Positions 1 through 11,162 of a stretch of 64,000 nucleotides of DNA are shown piece after piece. Numbering within the stretch: the stretch's first letter is position 1; the number at the start of each line of letters is the position of its first letter. The position numbers and the translations under genes are program-made. Below the pieces are notes generated by a model. The model made no database searches and was not told the origin of the DNA. It was given only the letters and a program-made list of their open reading frames with translations. The DNA is taken from NCBI GenBank assembly GCA_964036155.1, contig OZ038423.1:27295249-27359248 (forward strand), read 5' to 3'. The stretch is from Diploscapter coronatus. Taxonomy: Eukaryota > Nematoda > Chromadorea > Rhabditida > Rhabditidae.

Positions 1-181
1 ATTTTCGTTTAATTGCCGTAGTTCAACTCATTTGGGTCTCACCCATGAGTGTAATGCTGAAAGCCGTTTGAAAAATGTTTCAATGTATCGATTTTTATAA
101 AGAAAAAAGCACCGATCAAATCGAGGGTCAACTTTGGAACGTTTTTGACCATAACTCTCTATGCATCAATCCCTTTTTCAG

Positions 182-226
182 GCCGTTGTTCGCATGATAA
201 GCGACTTCGTAGCCGCTTTCGAATGA
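182..226 (+). CDS. possible 3' terminal exon of a gene entering from the left edge
   Basis: A TTTTTCAG acceptor at 174-181 is followed by 45 nt that, read in phase 1, give about 14 residues (VVRMISDFVAAFE) and a TGA at 224-226. Only this fragment is visible, so no family can be assigned. The splice-site look and the short open frame are the whole case. It could equally be chance. Confidence 0.2.
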   Translation, partial: AVVRMISDFVAAFE

Positions 227-436
227 TATACAACATGGGTAGGTTTCCGGAAATTTCAGATCTCACTTTGGATCGGTACTGTTCTTGTGATACGCTCAAT
301 CTTCGGCTTTTTCGGTATCAAAACTCTCATCCAGCATTACTGGTATTTTAAGAGCAACTAGAAATTTGTAAAAAAAAACATGTGGTTTCTTTGAAGCTGG
401 AATATGGAGCAGTGTGCCTTCAAATCTCATATTTCT

Positions 437-656
437 TGAGGGCCAACTAAATATGTCTGAAAGGCGGATGTTCAAGGGTTGGATTAATTGTTGGAAAGGA
501 ATAAATCCGTTGCTGAAATTCCCAAGTTCTAGCAACTAGCATACAGACAGCATTCCTTATACTAACATCACTATAAATTCACTAAACCTCGGGCCCACTT
601 CACCGGGCAATCAAAGAGTAAACAGCTAAAGAGGGCTGGTAATCCGAAATTGCCAT
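437..656 (+). repeat. left copy of a ~220-bp inverted dispersed repeat
   Basis: This stretch, from GGGCCAACTAAATATGTCTG to the TTGCCATA near 655, recurs in reverse complement at 10943-11162 with scattered substitutions and small indels. Shared landmarks include CACTTCACCGGGCAAT and GAGTAAACAGCTAA. The unit shows no coding frame of note and no clear terminal inverted repeat of its own. It may be one end of a 10.7-kb element or an independent copy of a short non-autonomous repeat. Confidence 0.75.
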
Positions 657-769
657 ACATAGTAACGAACAGGGATTAAGTTTGGCTCAAATGCCGGCCT
701 GGACCTGGCCAAACTTTTAATCCCTGGTAGCGAGTGAGAATTTGCAAAATAATAAAAAAAAATAATGGA

Positions 770-868
770 AGAATAATAAAGGAATAATACAAGGAATAAT
801 ACAAGGAATAATACAAAGAATAATACAAAGAATAATAATAAAGGAATAATACAAGGAATAATAAAAAA
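770..868 (+). repeat. A-rich tandem repeat, 12-bp unit
   Basis: About seven imperfect copies of GGAATAATACAA and variants (AGAATAATACAA, GGAATAATAAAA) follow one another. On the minus strand this gives an artificial hydrophobic Phe/Leu/Val open frame, which is not a gene. Confidence 0.85.
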
Positions 869-914
869 AAAAGATGATGTTCGTTGTCCTGTTTGCCCTA
901 CAGCGCCATTCAAT

Positions 915-3162
915 TCAGCCCGTCCAGTTGGCATTCGACGAATTGACGAGGCTCGCGGCAGGAGATGGTGCACTGGCACTTGGCGATCCTGAAAAAATCA
1001 ATAAAAGAAATCGATAAATGATCAATATTACCTTCAAAGAATTGAGGACATGCAGCAGAATGGCTGGCTTTGACTGCATTCAGAAGGACGACCAGCTGCT
1101 TGGGGTGGTAGAGGCAGAATGGGGGAAGCAAGTCGAGAGGCCTGAAAATTTCAAGATTTACCAAAAATGAGAAATGGCTTGAAGAATACTGAAGGGAAAA
1201 ATATCTCGATCATGTCTTAGTAAAATTGTTCCATTTTTAAGTTTCTAGAGAAGAAAACAGACTAAGTTGTGGTGGGACAGTTGCTGTTACAAAATAAAGA
1301 TTTGTTTTTTTTTAAATTGAATTTCCATGTTTCAATTTTCTATAAATTGAAATAGCATACTCGATGGGATTTCCTGGTGCTGTTGCGCGGTCTTCCCATG
1401 GCACGAACCAGGTTTTCGGGAGGGCCGTTTGACAGTCCTGCAATTTCGAATCATTATCACGTTCCTTAAAAATTAACCTGCAAGGTTCAAATGTTACTAT
1501 CTATTTTGATGGATAGGTTTAGCCACTTCACCACCACCAAAACACATGGCAAATGGCAAAAATGTTAACGAAAATTCACTGCGACTCGTATGCAAAAATT
1601 AGCTCTACGTTCGCCTCTAATTACTTAAATTTTAATATTTTAAAATCATGCATAAAATGGAAAACTTGAGAAGCAGACCTTCAAGTTTTCTATTTTAGGG
1701 ACTGTGCATGAGAAAGTGGACTTTCTAACGTCTGTTTTCAATTCTAAATCAGTGAATACTGCGCCATTGCATATCCTGTTTTTGCAAGAGAATCGTGTTG
1801 ATGTAATAATACAAATATTTTTGCAAAGAAATTCTTGGATATGAAATGTGCAGTAATATCTGTTGATAAAACAAGCAAGGCCATACCACGAAAACTGGAA
1901 CGCAAGCGTTCGGGAATAGGACCGAGTTGGCCTGATGAGCCGGGTCAGTGGGGGGGAGGTGACATCTGACCGGGGGCTATCGTTCTGGAACAAAAATGCA
2001 AATTATTTGTAATCGGAAAAATATCGACTTCTTGGAGATTTCATTAGCCTTGAAAGAAAAATGTGTAAAGTTGAATAGGAAGAAAGATGATTATCTCTCA
2101 AAGAAAATGCAAAATGTTTCAATATCGTTTTTTTTTAAATTCTCCTACCATCGACATCGAGTTCACTCGATTTGTTATCGCTGATCACGTTCCACTCCCT
2201 CCACTCGTACTTGCTCGAACCGGAAGACTGGAGCACAGCGCCAAAAACGCATCGAGTTGTCTGGAGAGAAAAAAAACGAGTGATTTTCATGAAAAATAAT
2301 TATGAGGTTTCCAAAATAATCAATAAAAACTTGAATGGGTGAAATTCGAATTTTTCTGAAACAAAATCGGAATATCCTCTTGAATGAGAACAAAGTTTCG
2401 AGCTGCGTATTTTTTAATTTTTAAAAGAACTTCTAAAGCTTACCTGGAGAGGTGGTGACAATGACGTAGGCTGCCTGACAGGCCGGGTAGAAAGTGGAAG
2501 AAGGCAAGTGGTCGGCTGCTGGCGCGACTGAGGTCAGACGGGCACCATCTGTAAGAAAAAGTGATATTTATAGAAGTAAGATAAAAAAAATACCTGGCAA
2601 TGGTAAATCCCGTGAGCAGACGAGTTCGGCATCGAACGAAAGTTTAGCGACGGAAGGGGGAATGGGACTCACGGGGCTGAAACTTCAACATAAAGATATA
2701 AAGCATATACACGCTTGATTCAAATAAAATGTTTTGGTTAGACAGAATTTCAAATTTCGAGTTTCTTCTTCTCATGCTCGTAATAAGAATTGAAATCGGT
2801 AGAGAATTTTTGGGATTTATTGAAAGTTTTGAAATGGTTGTTCTTTTCTCAGAAAAAAAAACTTCCATAAAATGATTCTTTGGAAAATTCTCACCTATAG
2901 GCGTGATCGGTTGCGATCTGTCTGGGAATAGTCAGAGAACACATTAGGAATCTGAAAATCCCAAAAATTAATCACTTGTTTTTTGTAGAAAAATTTATAT
3001 ACCGATCAGCCTGTTTGGCCTGCTCGACCATGACGATGAAGAGTGGTCTCTGAAGGCGGCAGCCTTGCTTCGATCGTTATCGAGCCCATTCGACTCGGCC
3101 CCTCTCCGGCGCGTTCTCCACTTCGTCCACAACCAGACGTGCAGAAGGAGCAGAGGACCCAA
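915..3162 (-). CDS. multi-exon protein of unknown function, minus strand
   Basis: Nine exons join in one frame: 3162-3003, 2951-2895, 2676-2594, 2548-2444, 2260-2211, 1976-1887, 1437-1361, 1141-1032 and 988-915, with the stop at 915-917. All have GT donors and AG acceptors, and the phases fit from 2951 to the stop. The product has scattered cysteines (motifs VCSRDLPLP, PVRCHLPPTD, PNACVPVF, TWFVPWEDR, PPFCLYHP) and a Ser/Ala/Pro-rich C terminus. I do not recognise the family. The most upstream exon holds an in-frame TAA near 3080 unless a 45-nt intron (about 3042-3086, GTCGAA...CTTCAG) is removed, which keeps the frame. The true start was not found and probably lies upstream of 3162. Confidence 0.6.
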
Positions 3163-3708
3163 CTAAAATAATAACATTTTAATCGACAAAAGTCAAAGAA
3201 AAGTATCGGAATGTGTCAATAAGCCAGGTTTTTAGAAAAATATGCTTCAAGTAAACAAATTTCGCTCGGTCCTGAGCGAGAGAAACACGCGACGAGAGAA
3301 CCGAAAGGAGAGTTCAAAGAAAAATGGACCATTGCGAATGGTTAGCGATGGGGCAGATTTTTGGGCACTTTTCTCCTAAAATTAGGGACTGCCAGCCCTT
3401 TTGCCAAGTTCACTTTGGCACTACGTTTCCTATATTTTTCAGAGGCTGAGATGCCCCTCTAACCATCCTCACCGAAAAAACCGCAAAAAAATACGTCACT
3501 GATAAAAAATTGATAAAATTTAACACGAAAAATCGCCCCTTTTCGTGGACAAGGGAAGGGGGCGTGGTCTATCTGCAAAAGGTACTGTGCCGCCCGCCCC
3601 CTCCCTTTTTCTCTGCACTCTCTTCCATTTCAGCATTGGTTTCTTTTATTTTCGCTCATTTCTCTCGATTCTCGTTGAAGTCGTTATTTTTTTATTTTGC
3701 TTTATCAG

Positions 3709-4320
3709 AATCGTTCAAAATCTCTGTCTTCATGAAGCTGTTCAAGCGAGATATCGGAAATACCATTTCCTGGTCAAAAATCTCACTTTTCTTAAAATTA
3801 GACATTTTTCATCCTGGCTTCAAATTCAAAAGTTTTCTTGCAGCTAGCTAATTTGGTGCGAGAGTGCAATGACGGTCTATTCGAAACTGGCGTAGGCGTC
3901 GTGGTGAGCGTGTCCGCAGCGGTCGCCGCCTACGCCATTTACAATATCATCAGGTACATTCAAAAACGTTAAGAAAATCTATGATCATCATCATGCTGAG
4001 GGTTTTCACAAGATTATTTTGTTGGTAAAAATATATTGAAGATGTAAATGAGCCTTATCATGAGGGAACTGTCGAGCAAGTTCCTATTTTATACGGAAAA
4101 TGTAGACGAACACAAATCCTTGTAAAATTGTGTGCCAAAAATAGTCGATTTTGAAAAATTGATCGACTCCTCGGCAAGATACAGCCGGCGAAAGTGGAAG
4201 ATGATTGACTGCAGAACTCGTGTTCAGAGTCTGTCTCTGACTCGCACTCGCCCGTCTTCGCCCAGGCGCCTCAGAAATGCGTCGGCGAGGATGGGAAAGG
4301 CTCGAAAAATCAATAAATAG
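3709..4320 (+). CDS. small single-pass membrane protein with a basic tail (5' end incomplete)
   Basis: Three exons, 3709-3772, 3844-3953 and 4215-4320, join in phase and end at TAG 4318-4320. The product has a short N-terminal region (HEAVQARYRKYHFL), one hydrophobic helix (GVGVVVSVSAAVAAYAIYNI) and a Ser/Arg/Thr-rich basic tail ending KARKINK. The size and layout suit a small organelle or tail-anchored membrane protein, but I recognise no family. No ATG lies in frame in the first exon, so a further upstream exon is needed. It starts back to back with the minus-strand gene ending at 3162, so 3163-3708 is probably a shared 5' region. Confidence 0.45.
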
Positions 4321-4448
4321 CATTTTTTTTAATGAAAAATGACCATTTTACTGATGAATTTTTAATGTATAATTAAGAAGGGCCTTTTTTAAAAAAAAAA
4401 AAAAGAAAGTCTAACATCGGTTTTTAATTCGATTTTTTAGACAAGAAA

Positions 4449-5465
4449 ATGCTGCACAAGATGGTGCCGACCCCGCTGGGGAGTATCGGTCTCGTGTTTG
4501 GAAATGTGGCAGAAATTTGAGGGTTATCGAGGAGGAAACTCAGATACAAAAATAAAAAAAAAGAATCAATTTCTTCAAATTATGAATTTTCATGATTTCT
4601 CTAAAAATCCTATTTTGATTTATTTTTTTATATTTGTATTTCCAGACGATCATGGAGCTGCTGACCAAGCTGACAGACGGCGAGCTTAGATATGGAGCCG
4701 GGCTCAATATGAGCAACACCCAAACTCGTTGCCTGAATTCAGGATCTTAAAAATATCGACTTTTGAAAAATCAATAACTTTTAGGAAGGAGAAAAAATTA
4801 TCTTCATTTTTAAGACTCCACAAGTTCCAAAATAAAAATTAAAAAAAAAAACTAAACAATTTTTAGCTAATTGCAAAATGCGAAAATTTTCAGGAATGGG
4901 AAGAGAATGGCAACAACGACAGAGAGAAGGAGGGGGGTGACGGCTCCAAAATGCATCACTTCGTCCAGATTTTCGCTCATGCTGAGAAAAAGGTTGGATA
5001 ACCCTTAAAAATAAAAAAAATGAAATGTACTTCAAACATTTTCGGATGAATTGTGATAATTAGGAAGGTGCCTTGCTAACGGGTTGATATCTAAAAAGTA
5101 AAAAAATAATTCGAAGATTATATAAAATCTATAAATATTGATTTTTGTTGCAGTTGCGCCTCGCCGAATTGGCGATTCAAGCGATGATCCGCGAGCAGGC
5201 GGAGGGCAGGAAGACCATTCGATTCGCCATCCCCAACCTGGCCTCGGGATATGTCATCGGTAAGCAGAAATGGGAGTTGTTGAAAGAACAAGTTTTGAAG
5301 AATTTACTTTAAAAATGTTGTTTTGCTTCAAAAATGGAAAACTTTTAGTGCCGCGCAAGAGCGTCAAGTCAAGCTGTGGGAGATGTGGGCGCATGTGAAG
5401 GAGGACACGCTCAGCTTCATGGAGCGGACCTAGGATGAGCTCAAGGACAACTCCGAGAAAGTCAT
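4449..5465 (+). pseudogene. exon run with coding character but conflicting phases
   Basis: Coding-like exons behind good acceptors are 4449-4493 (ATG; MLHKMVPTPLGSIGL), 4646 onward (TIMELLTKLTDGELRYGAG), 4895-4990 (MHHFVQIFAHAEKK), 5155-5260 (LRLAELAIQAMIREQAEGRK) and 5349-5465 (ERQVKLWEMWAHVKEDTLSF). Codon use and the GC rise match real exons elsewhere in the window. The 5260-to-5349 join is out of frame by one base, and a TAG interrupts the last exon at about 5431-5433. It is either a decaying gene or a real gene with assembly indels. Further open pieces at 5728-5794, 5881-5981 and 6485-6600 may belong to it. Family not recognised. Confidence 0.35.
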
Positions 5466-5522
5466 CGTGGGTTTTTTGCTTTAATTTTGATTTATGTTTT
5501 TCAATTTTTGTTGAAAAGTACA

Positions 5523-5600
5523 GCTTCCTGTATTCTACGCCCACCTTTTTTTCTTTTCTCCTACCTTTCTTCCTTACTCTCTCCTCAAAAAGTGGGTGGG
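5523..5600. repeat. short hairpin repeat (copy 1)
   Basis: CTGTATTCTACGCCCACC is followed about 45 nt later by AAAAAGTGGGTGGG, so the ends can pair. A related unit with the same TTGTATTCTAC lead-in lies at 34359-34411. Probably a small dispersed foldback sequence. Confidence 0.5.
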
Positions 5601-6343
5601 GGTGCAGAAAACAAAAAGTACGAATACAAATGAAAGCCAACAAACGTCATTTTATTTGGAAACTTTTAAACGCATGGGAAATTTCGAAGAAAGACAAGTA
5701 ATTTCAATTTCTTGGTTGTTTTCAGCAGGCAGAGGGCGGTTCCGCTGGCCCGGGCCCGCTCCGAACAGGCATTTCGATCGCGACGGACCGCAGGGTAAAC
5801 TATTTGCAAAAGTTTCATAGTAAATATGAATCCGAGATTAAAATGATGTTTGAATAGAAATTATTAATAAAAAATCTTCAGCATGTCAAGACTTCCGTGT
5901 TACACCACCATCGTCCAAAGACAACAGACTTTGGAAACCGAGGACCCAGGGACTTCAACAGACACAGGCGGGGGCAGGGATGGTAGGAGAGACGGCAAAC
6001 GACAAGTAGAAGTGAGAGGATGTAAGGATTTTATTATTTATTATTTTTTTTTTAAGTTTTATTAGTTTAAAAAATTTCTCGATGAAATCCCGATTTTTCA
6101 AAGTTATTGATTTTTCTTTGCACTGATGATTTCATGAATAGAAATTAGAGATGGGAAAAATAGCTGATGTTTCGAATTTCTTTCTCAAATCTAATGCAAT
6201 TTTAAAAATTTCTAACGACGTTTCCAAAATATTTGTATGAAAATACAAACAGAAATAAGTAAATAGATTAAATAGAAGAATACATTTAAAAAGTAAAGAA
6301 AGCTTTAGGACTCGTTCAGACGTTAGTTGCCAATGCAACTCTT

Positions 6344-6432
6344 GCAACTCGCTCGAAATAACATGAAAAATTAAAAGAGCGCGATTGTATCTTTTTTGTT
6401 CACTTGATTTCCCATCCTATTTCGAGCGAGTT
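6344..6432. repeat. foldback repeat, 15-nt arms
   Basis: GCAACTCGCTCGAAATA at 6344-6360 is matched by the reverse complement TATTTCGAGCGAGTT near 6418-6432, enclosing about 60 AT-rich bases. It looks like a miniature inverted-repeat element. The core TTGCAACTCGCT resembles the arms of the foldback at 57130-57276. Confidence 0.6.
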
Positions 6433-7243
6433 GAATTGCAAACTAATGCCTGAAAGGGGGCACTTAATTTAAACATTTTGCAGGTTGGAAATAGTCTGCG
6501 GTCAGTCGAAGCCTGGTGAGCGAATTGCGGACCGCCCGACTGGAATCGGAACGCGCTGCACCACGGAAATGCCGATGCCGACAGGACTGAAGAAGAAAGG
6601 ACAAGTGAAAAATGTGCTGCACAGTTGCAGATTTTTTAAATTTATGCAAAAATGCTGCACTTTTCACCCTTGTTAGAATATAACTGTAATCTTGCACGTT
6701 TGCCCAATTTGATTTCTATGGTTTCAAAAGTAGGCGTACACTTTTGAAATTTGTAGAATTACGGTATTCTTACACATTGTGTCGGATTATTTTTTTATGG
6801 AAATGAAAGGTGTGCGGTTATTTTTGCAGAATTTCAAAAACTTGCAATAGTTGCACTTTTCAGATTCGCCCTTTTTACTTTTCCTGATTCTAAAATTCTG
6901 TATCCAAGATTTTCGCCGGGACTCGTCAAGAATACATTTCTTCTAATGGATTTTTTCCTTCTGATGATTTTTGTTTCCTTTTTGGTAACCCTCTACTTGT
7001 TGAATTATTTCTCTATGGTATTTATGGTAAGAATTTTATCCGAGCAAAAAGTCAATTTTTTTTAGGATTTTTTTACCTTTGTTTTTGGTTTCCGAAACCT
7101 TTCTAACCTTGGTTATGCTGGTGGTAGAATAGAATGGTGTGTTGAAGTTTTGTTTTTGCCAACCATTTTTGGGGCCATGGCCTGGATAATGCCTGAAATA
7201 TCTGTGATTTAGTAGATTTTCACATTTAAAATTTTCAGAAGCC

Positions 7244-9620
7244 ATGGAGCAATGGCCTTTCAGGGAGAAGATGGCTTTTCGTGATGAAACCGGCGGGGAT
7301 TTGGAATATGGTCCTTCAGAGCAAAATACCCAGGTAAACAAATTTTAGAGATACTTGAGTCTCCTTTTTATAGGGATTGATAGATTTCGAGGGGGATTTT
7401 TTTTTTTGAAAAATTGACATAATTTACCTATCATTTTGAAGAATAGAATTTTATGGAAAATCAAGTAAAATGATAAACAAATAATCATTTTTCTACCTAG
7501 GACAGAAAAGTTCTAGGTCAAAGGTGTATTTTACTCGAGTAGAAAACATTGTTCTAGGTAATAAAACATGTTTAGCTCTCCCAGTCCGATTTTATCGAGA
7601 TCGTGAGCGACTCAGAAGATCCCCCAACCTTGGTGTCGTCTCAGCGCAGCAAATTCTCGTCAATTTTTTTTGTTTCAAAATAAAAATTCTAAAAAATCGA
7701 CCTTTCTATTCTATTTTAAAAATAAACACTAAATAATAAGAACATTTTAAAATTAAAAAATCAATAATAAATTTTGACCTTACTCCCCCCTCGATCCTCT
7801 CTCATAGACCTGCGCCTTAACTCCATTCGGACGCTCGATCGGCAGTTCTTGCCTTCCTTCCCTCGAGCCAGAAGATCGATCTGTAGCGAGAAGGTTGATT
7901 GAAGATGCGCTGGAAAAGGCCGGCAGGTTCGGCAATTTGTTAAATTTACTTTCTATTTTTGTTTTTTGACAACTAATCAAAATGTAAGCTATAGTTATAA
8001 AAAAAGGAAAGATAGATAATGTAGCAAAACGATAGGATTAAGTCATTGACGAGTTGCCCTTTCAAAGTGTTCTTTTTTTATTTAGTTTTGACTCATAGTG
8101 AATTTCAAATTTAAAAATGTTGGATCATTGTGAAAACGCGAGTGAAATTTTTACCGAAGTAATTTTTGAATGTTTGAAAAAAATTGTTCAGAAACAAGCG
8201 GTCACCGAGGTTGTGGAAGCACTCTGAGGAAATTCTGGAAAATTGTAAGTTGGAGCTGCTTTTCAAAACCTTTGCCGAGCCGTCCATAATCAGGTCGGAG
8301 GATGATCGCTTTTTCTTGGTTTAAAAATAGTTTTGTTAAAAGAAGACAATTCAGGAATCAAATTCGCGACCCTCGTGGTGCCAAAACTGGGCGAAGCCGT
8401 CATTTGGAGAATTCTGGCCACGAAATTCGTCGGTGGAAGACTGACAAAAAACGATCTGAATAATTATGGAGAGGTGATTGCCAGGTGATTTAGAAGAATT
8501 TGTTTAATTTGAAGATTGTTTCAAATCATGAAATTTTAAATTCATTATAAAATTAATTTCGATTTAAAAAGATGAAAAACCACAATTACAAAAAATCGAA
8601 ATTCCAGAGCCTGCAAAAACGCATCCGGGGCCGAGAAGAGACTGAAGACTATCGGCAGGGAAATCATCAAACCCGTCATTGACGCTGCGATCAATGCGAC
8701 AGAGTCGATGTCGAGCAATCTTCTGGAGGCCAGTTCTAAAGGAATTTGATATTCTAGAACAAAATGATGTTTTAGAATTTTGTGTTCTCGAAAAATTGCA
8801 AATTCCAGGTTCTGGAGCCGCTTTCCATTAAGCGATTCACGAAAGGCTCGAACCTCAACGGCGCACTGTATCTGGTCGCGAAGCAGTCTTTGCTCAGGCA
8901 AATTGATGAGGTAGGAATTTGTTAAAGAAAAAGTTGATATTCAGAAAAAGGAACATTTTAGATTTCAAGAAAATCCAAGTCTAAATTTGCATTTTATAGT
9001 ACATGCCTTTAAAAAATCTTTCAAAGTGAACATTTCTACAGTAATAATTCCGAGTGCTTTTCGGTTGAAATTCGAATGACTCTTTCCAGAACATGCGTGA
9101 CAACATCACTCTGAAGTCCCTTCGCGTTCTGGGTCCGCTCTTTCCTCTGATCCCCGATAATAGCCTAGAAGTAAGATGCTTGGATGTTTATTTTTTTCCA
9201 AAAATTACTATTTGTAAATTTCTACTTTCTTTTGCAAAAATCCTTTTGAAAATTCGATTTCTTTGAAAAATTGATGTTTTTCAGCCAGATCGAGATCTCT
9301 GGAGGTTCTGAAAGAGCAGGCCAAGTGGATGCAAACGTGCTTGGAGGACAGGAATTTCGCCGTCAAGTTGGAGGCAATTAAGCAGGTAATTAAGTAAAAT
9401 AATTAGGGCAATTTACTTCGAGATTGTTATTCGGAATAATTAGATGAAGTAGTTAGGAGGCAATTAACTCCGAGATAAGTATGGGTAATTAAATTACTTG
9501 CAGCTCTTCAAAGTGCTCTCGCTGAACTATGCTCTGCTGGATCGAGCTGAAACACTCGCGAAAATGGTCAAAATGGCCCTGACTGATGGGAACAAACAAA
9601 TCCGATTGGCTTTTGTTTAG
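7244..9620 (+). CDS. helical, HEAT-repeat-like protein; model has frame conflicts
   Basis: ATG 7244 follows a TTTTCAG acceptor. Exons are 7244-7333, about 7585-7658, 7808-7926, 8192-8293, 8355-8484, 8608-8728, 8809-8910, 9090-9170, 9285-9385 and 9504-9620 (TAG). The C-terminal half reads as amphipathic helices, for example LEVLEPLSIKRF, LKSLRVLGPLFPLIPDN, LEDRNFAVKLEAIKQLFKVL and VKMALTDGNKQIRLAFV. The last two resemble HEAT repeats of condensin-type subunits, but that is only a resemblance. Joins 7658/7808, 8293/8355 and 9170/9285 are off by a base, and the 8728/8809 intron would need a GC donor. So it is either a broken gene or a real one with assembly indels. At about 450 residues it would also be short for a condensin subunit, so it may be truncated. 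Confidence 0.45.
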
Positions 9621-9660
9621 AGAAATTTTTGATGTTTTTTTAATCAAAAATACTTGGAAA

Positions 9661-9747
9661 TTACTAAATGGCGGGGCGATAGTTAGAAATAGACGAGAGG
9701 ATGAAATTTGAAAGAAATATTGTGGAAAAGACTCCGCCATTTAGTAA
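9661..9747. repeat. 87-bp foldback element with 14-bp perfect terminal inverted repeats
   Basis: TTACTAAATGGCGG at 9661-9674 is repeated in reverse complement (CCGCCATTTAGTAA) at 9734-9747. The interior is not self-complementary. The size and ends suit a tiny MITE. It lies 40 bases after the stop at 9620. Confidence 0.7.
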
Positions 9748-10942
9748 CTGCCAAAATATTTAGCTCGTATACTTTACGAATATGTTTTGGGCCTCTTGTA
9801 GTTCCACCTCTTCTTTCTTTTCCCATGCTATTCTCCAAAAAGGGTGGAAACTAGTGGGCCTATATTTTGTAAAATTTGATACGATTTTTAGGAGAAAAGA
9901 ATGATTTATCGTGATTTCATGTAATTTTTGAGAATGTTTGAAAGTATTTTTTTTAGAAATTGTTGAAACATTGATATTTTAACACATCCTTGAATATATT
10001 GATTTCTTTCTGGAATTTTTGAGAGAAAAAAAACCTGCGTTTTTGTATTTAAAAAATTGAGATAAAGGGTTGTTTCAAATTTGACGATATCATCCGACCC
10101 GATACGCTTCTCGCTGTGCAACGCTGAGCAGGACATCTTCACGGAGCAACTCTACCTTAAAACTAACCGAATCCAGCTGAGACAGACCAGCGAAACTGCC
10201 TCTTCCTCGCCGCATTCGAGCAAAAATCTGCTAATTTTAAATGCTCTTATAATTTTAGAACGTTCTCATTTTAAAATGCCATGCTTTTCCCAATTTGTAT
10301 TGGCGTTCAGGCCATCTCCGGATTATTAATTATTTTAAGAAAAGTCGAATTATTTATGCTTTTTTAAACAATTTTTTATATTTAAGATTTTTTCAGACGA
10401 ACCAGAAACATGGCTCGAAACGGGATACATTCGGATCGACAACATCAGAATACTTTTTTTTATTTTTTGAGCAAAATTTGTCTTATCAAGAAAAGTTTCT
10501 TTTTGCTGGTTTGATTTTTGAAAAACTGCATTAATTTTTACCCATTTTCATTAGTGTCTGTACACCTTTCGAGAATTATATACGAGGAAAAATGTTGCAT
10601 ACACTCCACTCGACTCGCCTCTTTAACTATGGCTGACCACGCCCTTCTCTATACGAGCCGCTTTGCAACATGGATAAAAACACCGACTTACCCACCAACT
10701 TTTTATTAAAAACACTGAAAATTGATAAATTCGTGCAAGTTTCTAGATTAAATCCATTTATTTCTCCAAACTATAGAAATATTTAAATTCATAACAAAAA
10801 ATGAAAAGCTTAAAGAAATTTCCTAATAAAATTGTCAATAATATATTTTAAGCACATTAGAACCAATAATAAAATTAGGGAAGAATAATTCAAGATATTC
10901 AAATTTCTAACATGATCCCCTTCATCATATTGAGAATCACAC
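9748..10942. other. mostly non-coding stretch with one possible minus-strand last exon
   Basis: The only coding-like segment is on the minus strand. An acceptor (AAAATTAG) near 10232 is followed by about 46 open codons (SFAGLSQLDS, VELLREDVLLSVAQ) and a TGA near 10090. A possible upstream minus-strand exon, acceptor AATTTCAG and MLQQRQSGHRFHETPIFKFK, lies at about 11898-11957, and another open piece at about 11590-11692. They do not join in one frame, so no gene is called. The rest is AT-rich. Confidence 0.25.
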
Positions 10943-11162
10943 AATATGGCAATTTGGAAATACCAGCCCTCCTTAGCTGTTTACTCTTTATTGCCCGGTG
11001 AAGTGGGCAGAGGTTTAGTGAATTTATAGTGATGTTAGTATAAAGAATGTTGTCTGCATGCTAGTTGCTAGAAATTGAGAATTTCAGCAATGGATTTATT
11101 CCTTTCCAACAATCAATCAACCCTTGAACATCCGCCTTTCAGACATATTTAGTTGGCCCTCA
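10943..11162 (-). repeat. right copy of the ~220-bp inverted dispersed repeat
   Basis: Reverse complement of 437-656, including CAGCCCTCCTTAGCTG, TTGCCCGGTGAAGTGGG and AGACATATTTAGTTGGCC. The similarity stops sharply at TTGCCATA on the inner side and at GAGGGCCAACTA on the outer side in both copies. This inverted arrangement encloses 657-10942. Confidence 0.75.

Noticed and set aside
626..979. 117-codon minus-strand frame with repeated LVLFLVLF
   Set aside because: Translation of the 12-bp tandem repeat at 770-868.
10081..10329. 82-codon plus-strand frame
   Set aside because: The minus strand of the same segment has a better splice acceptor and more protein-like helices, so this is probably its shadow.
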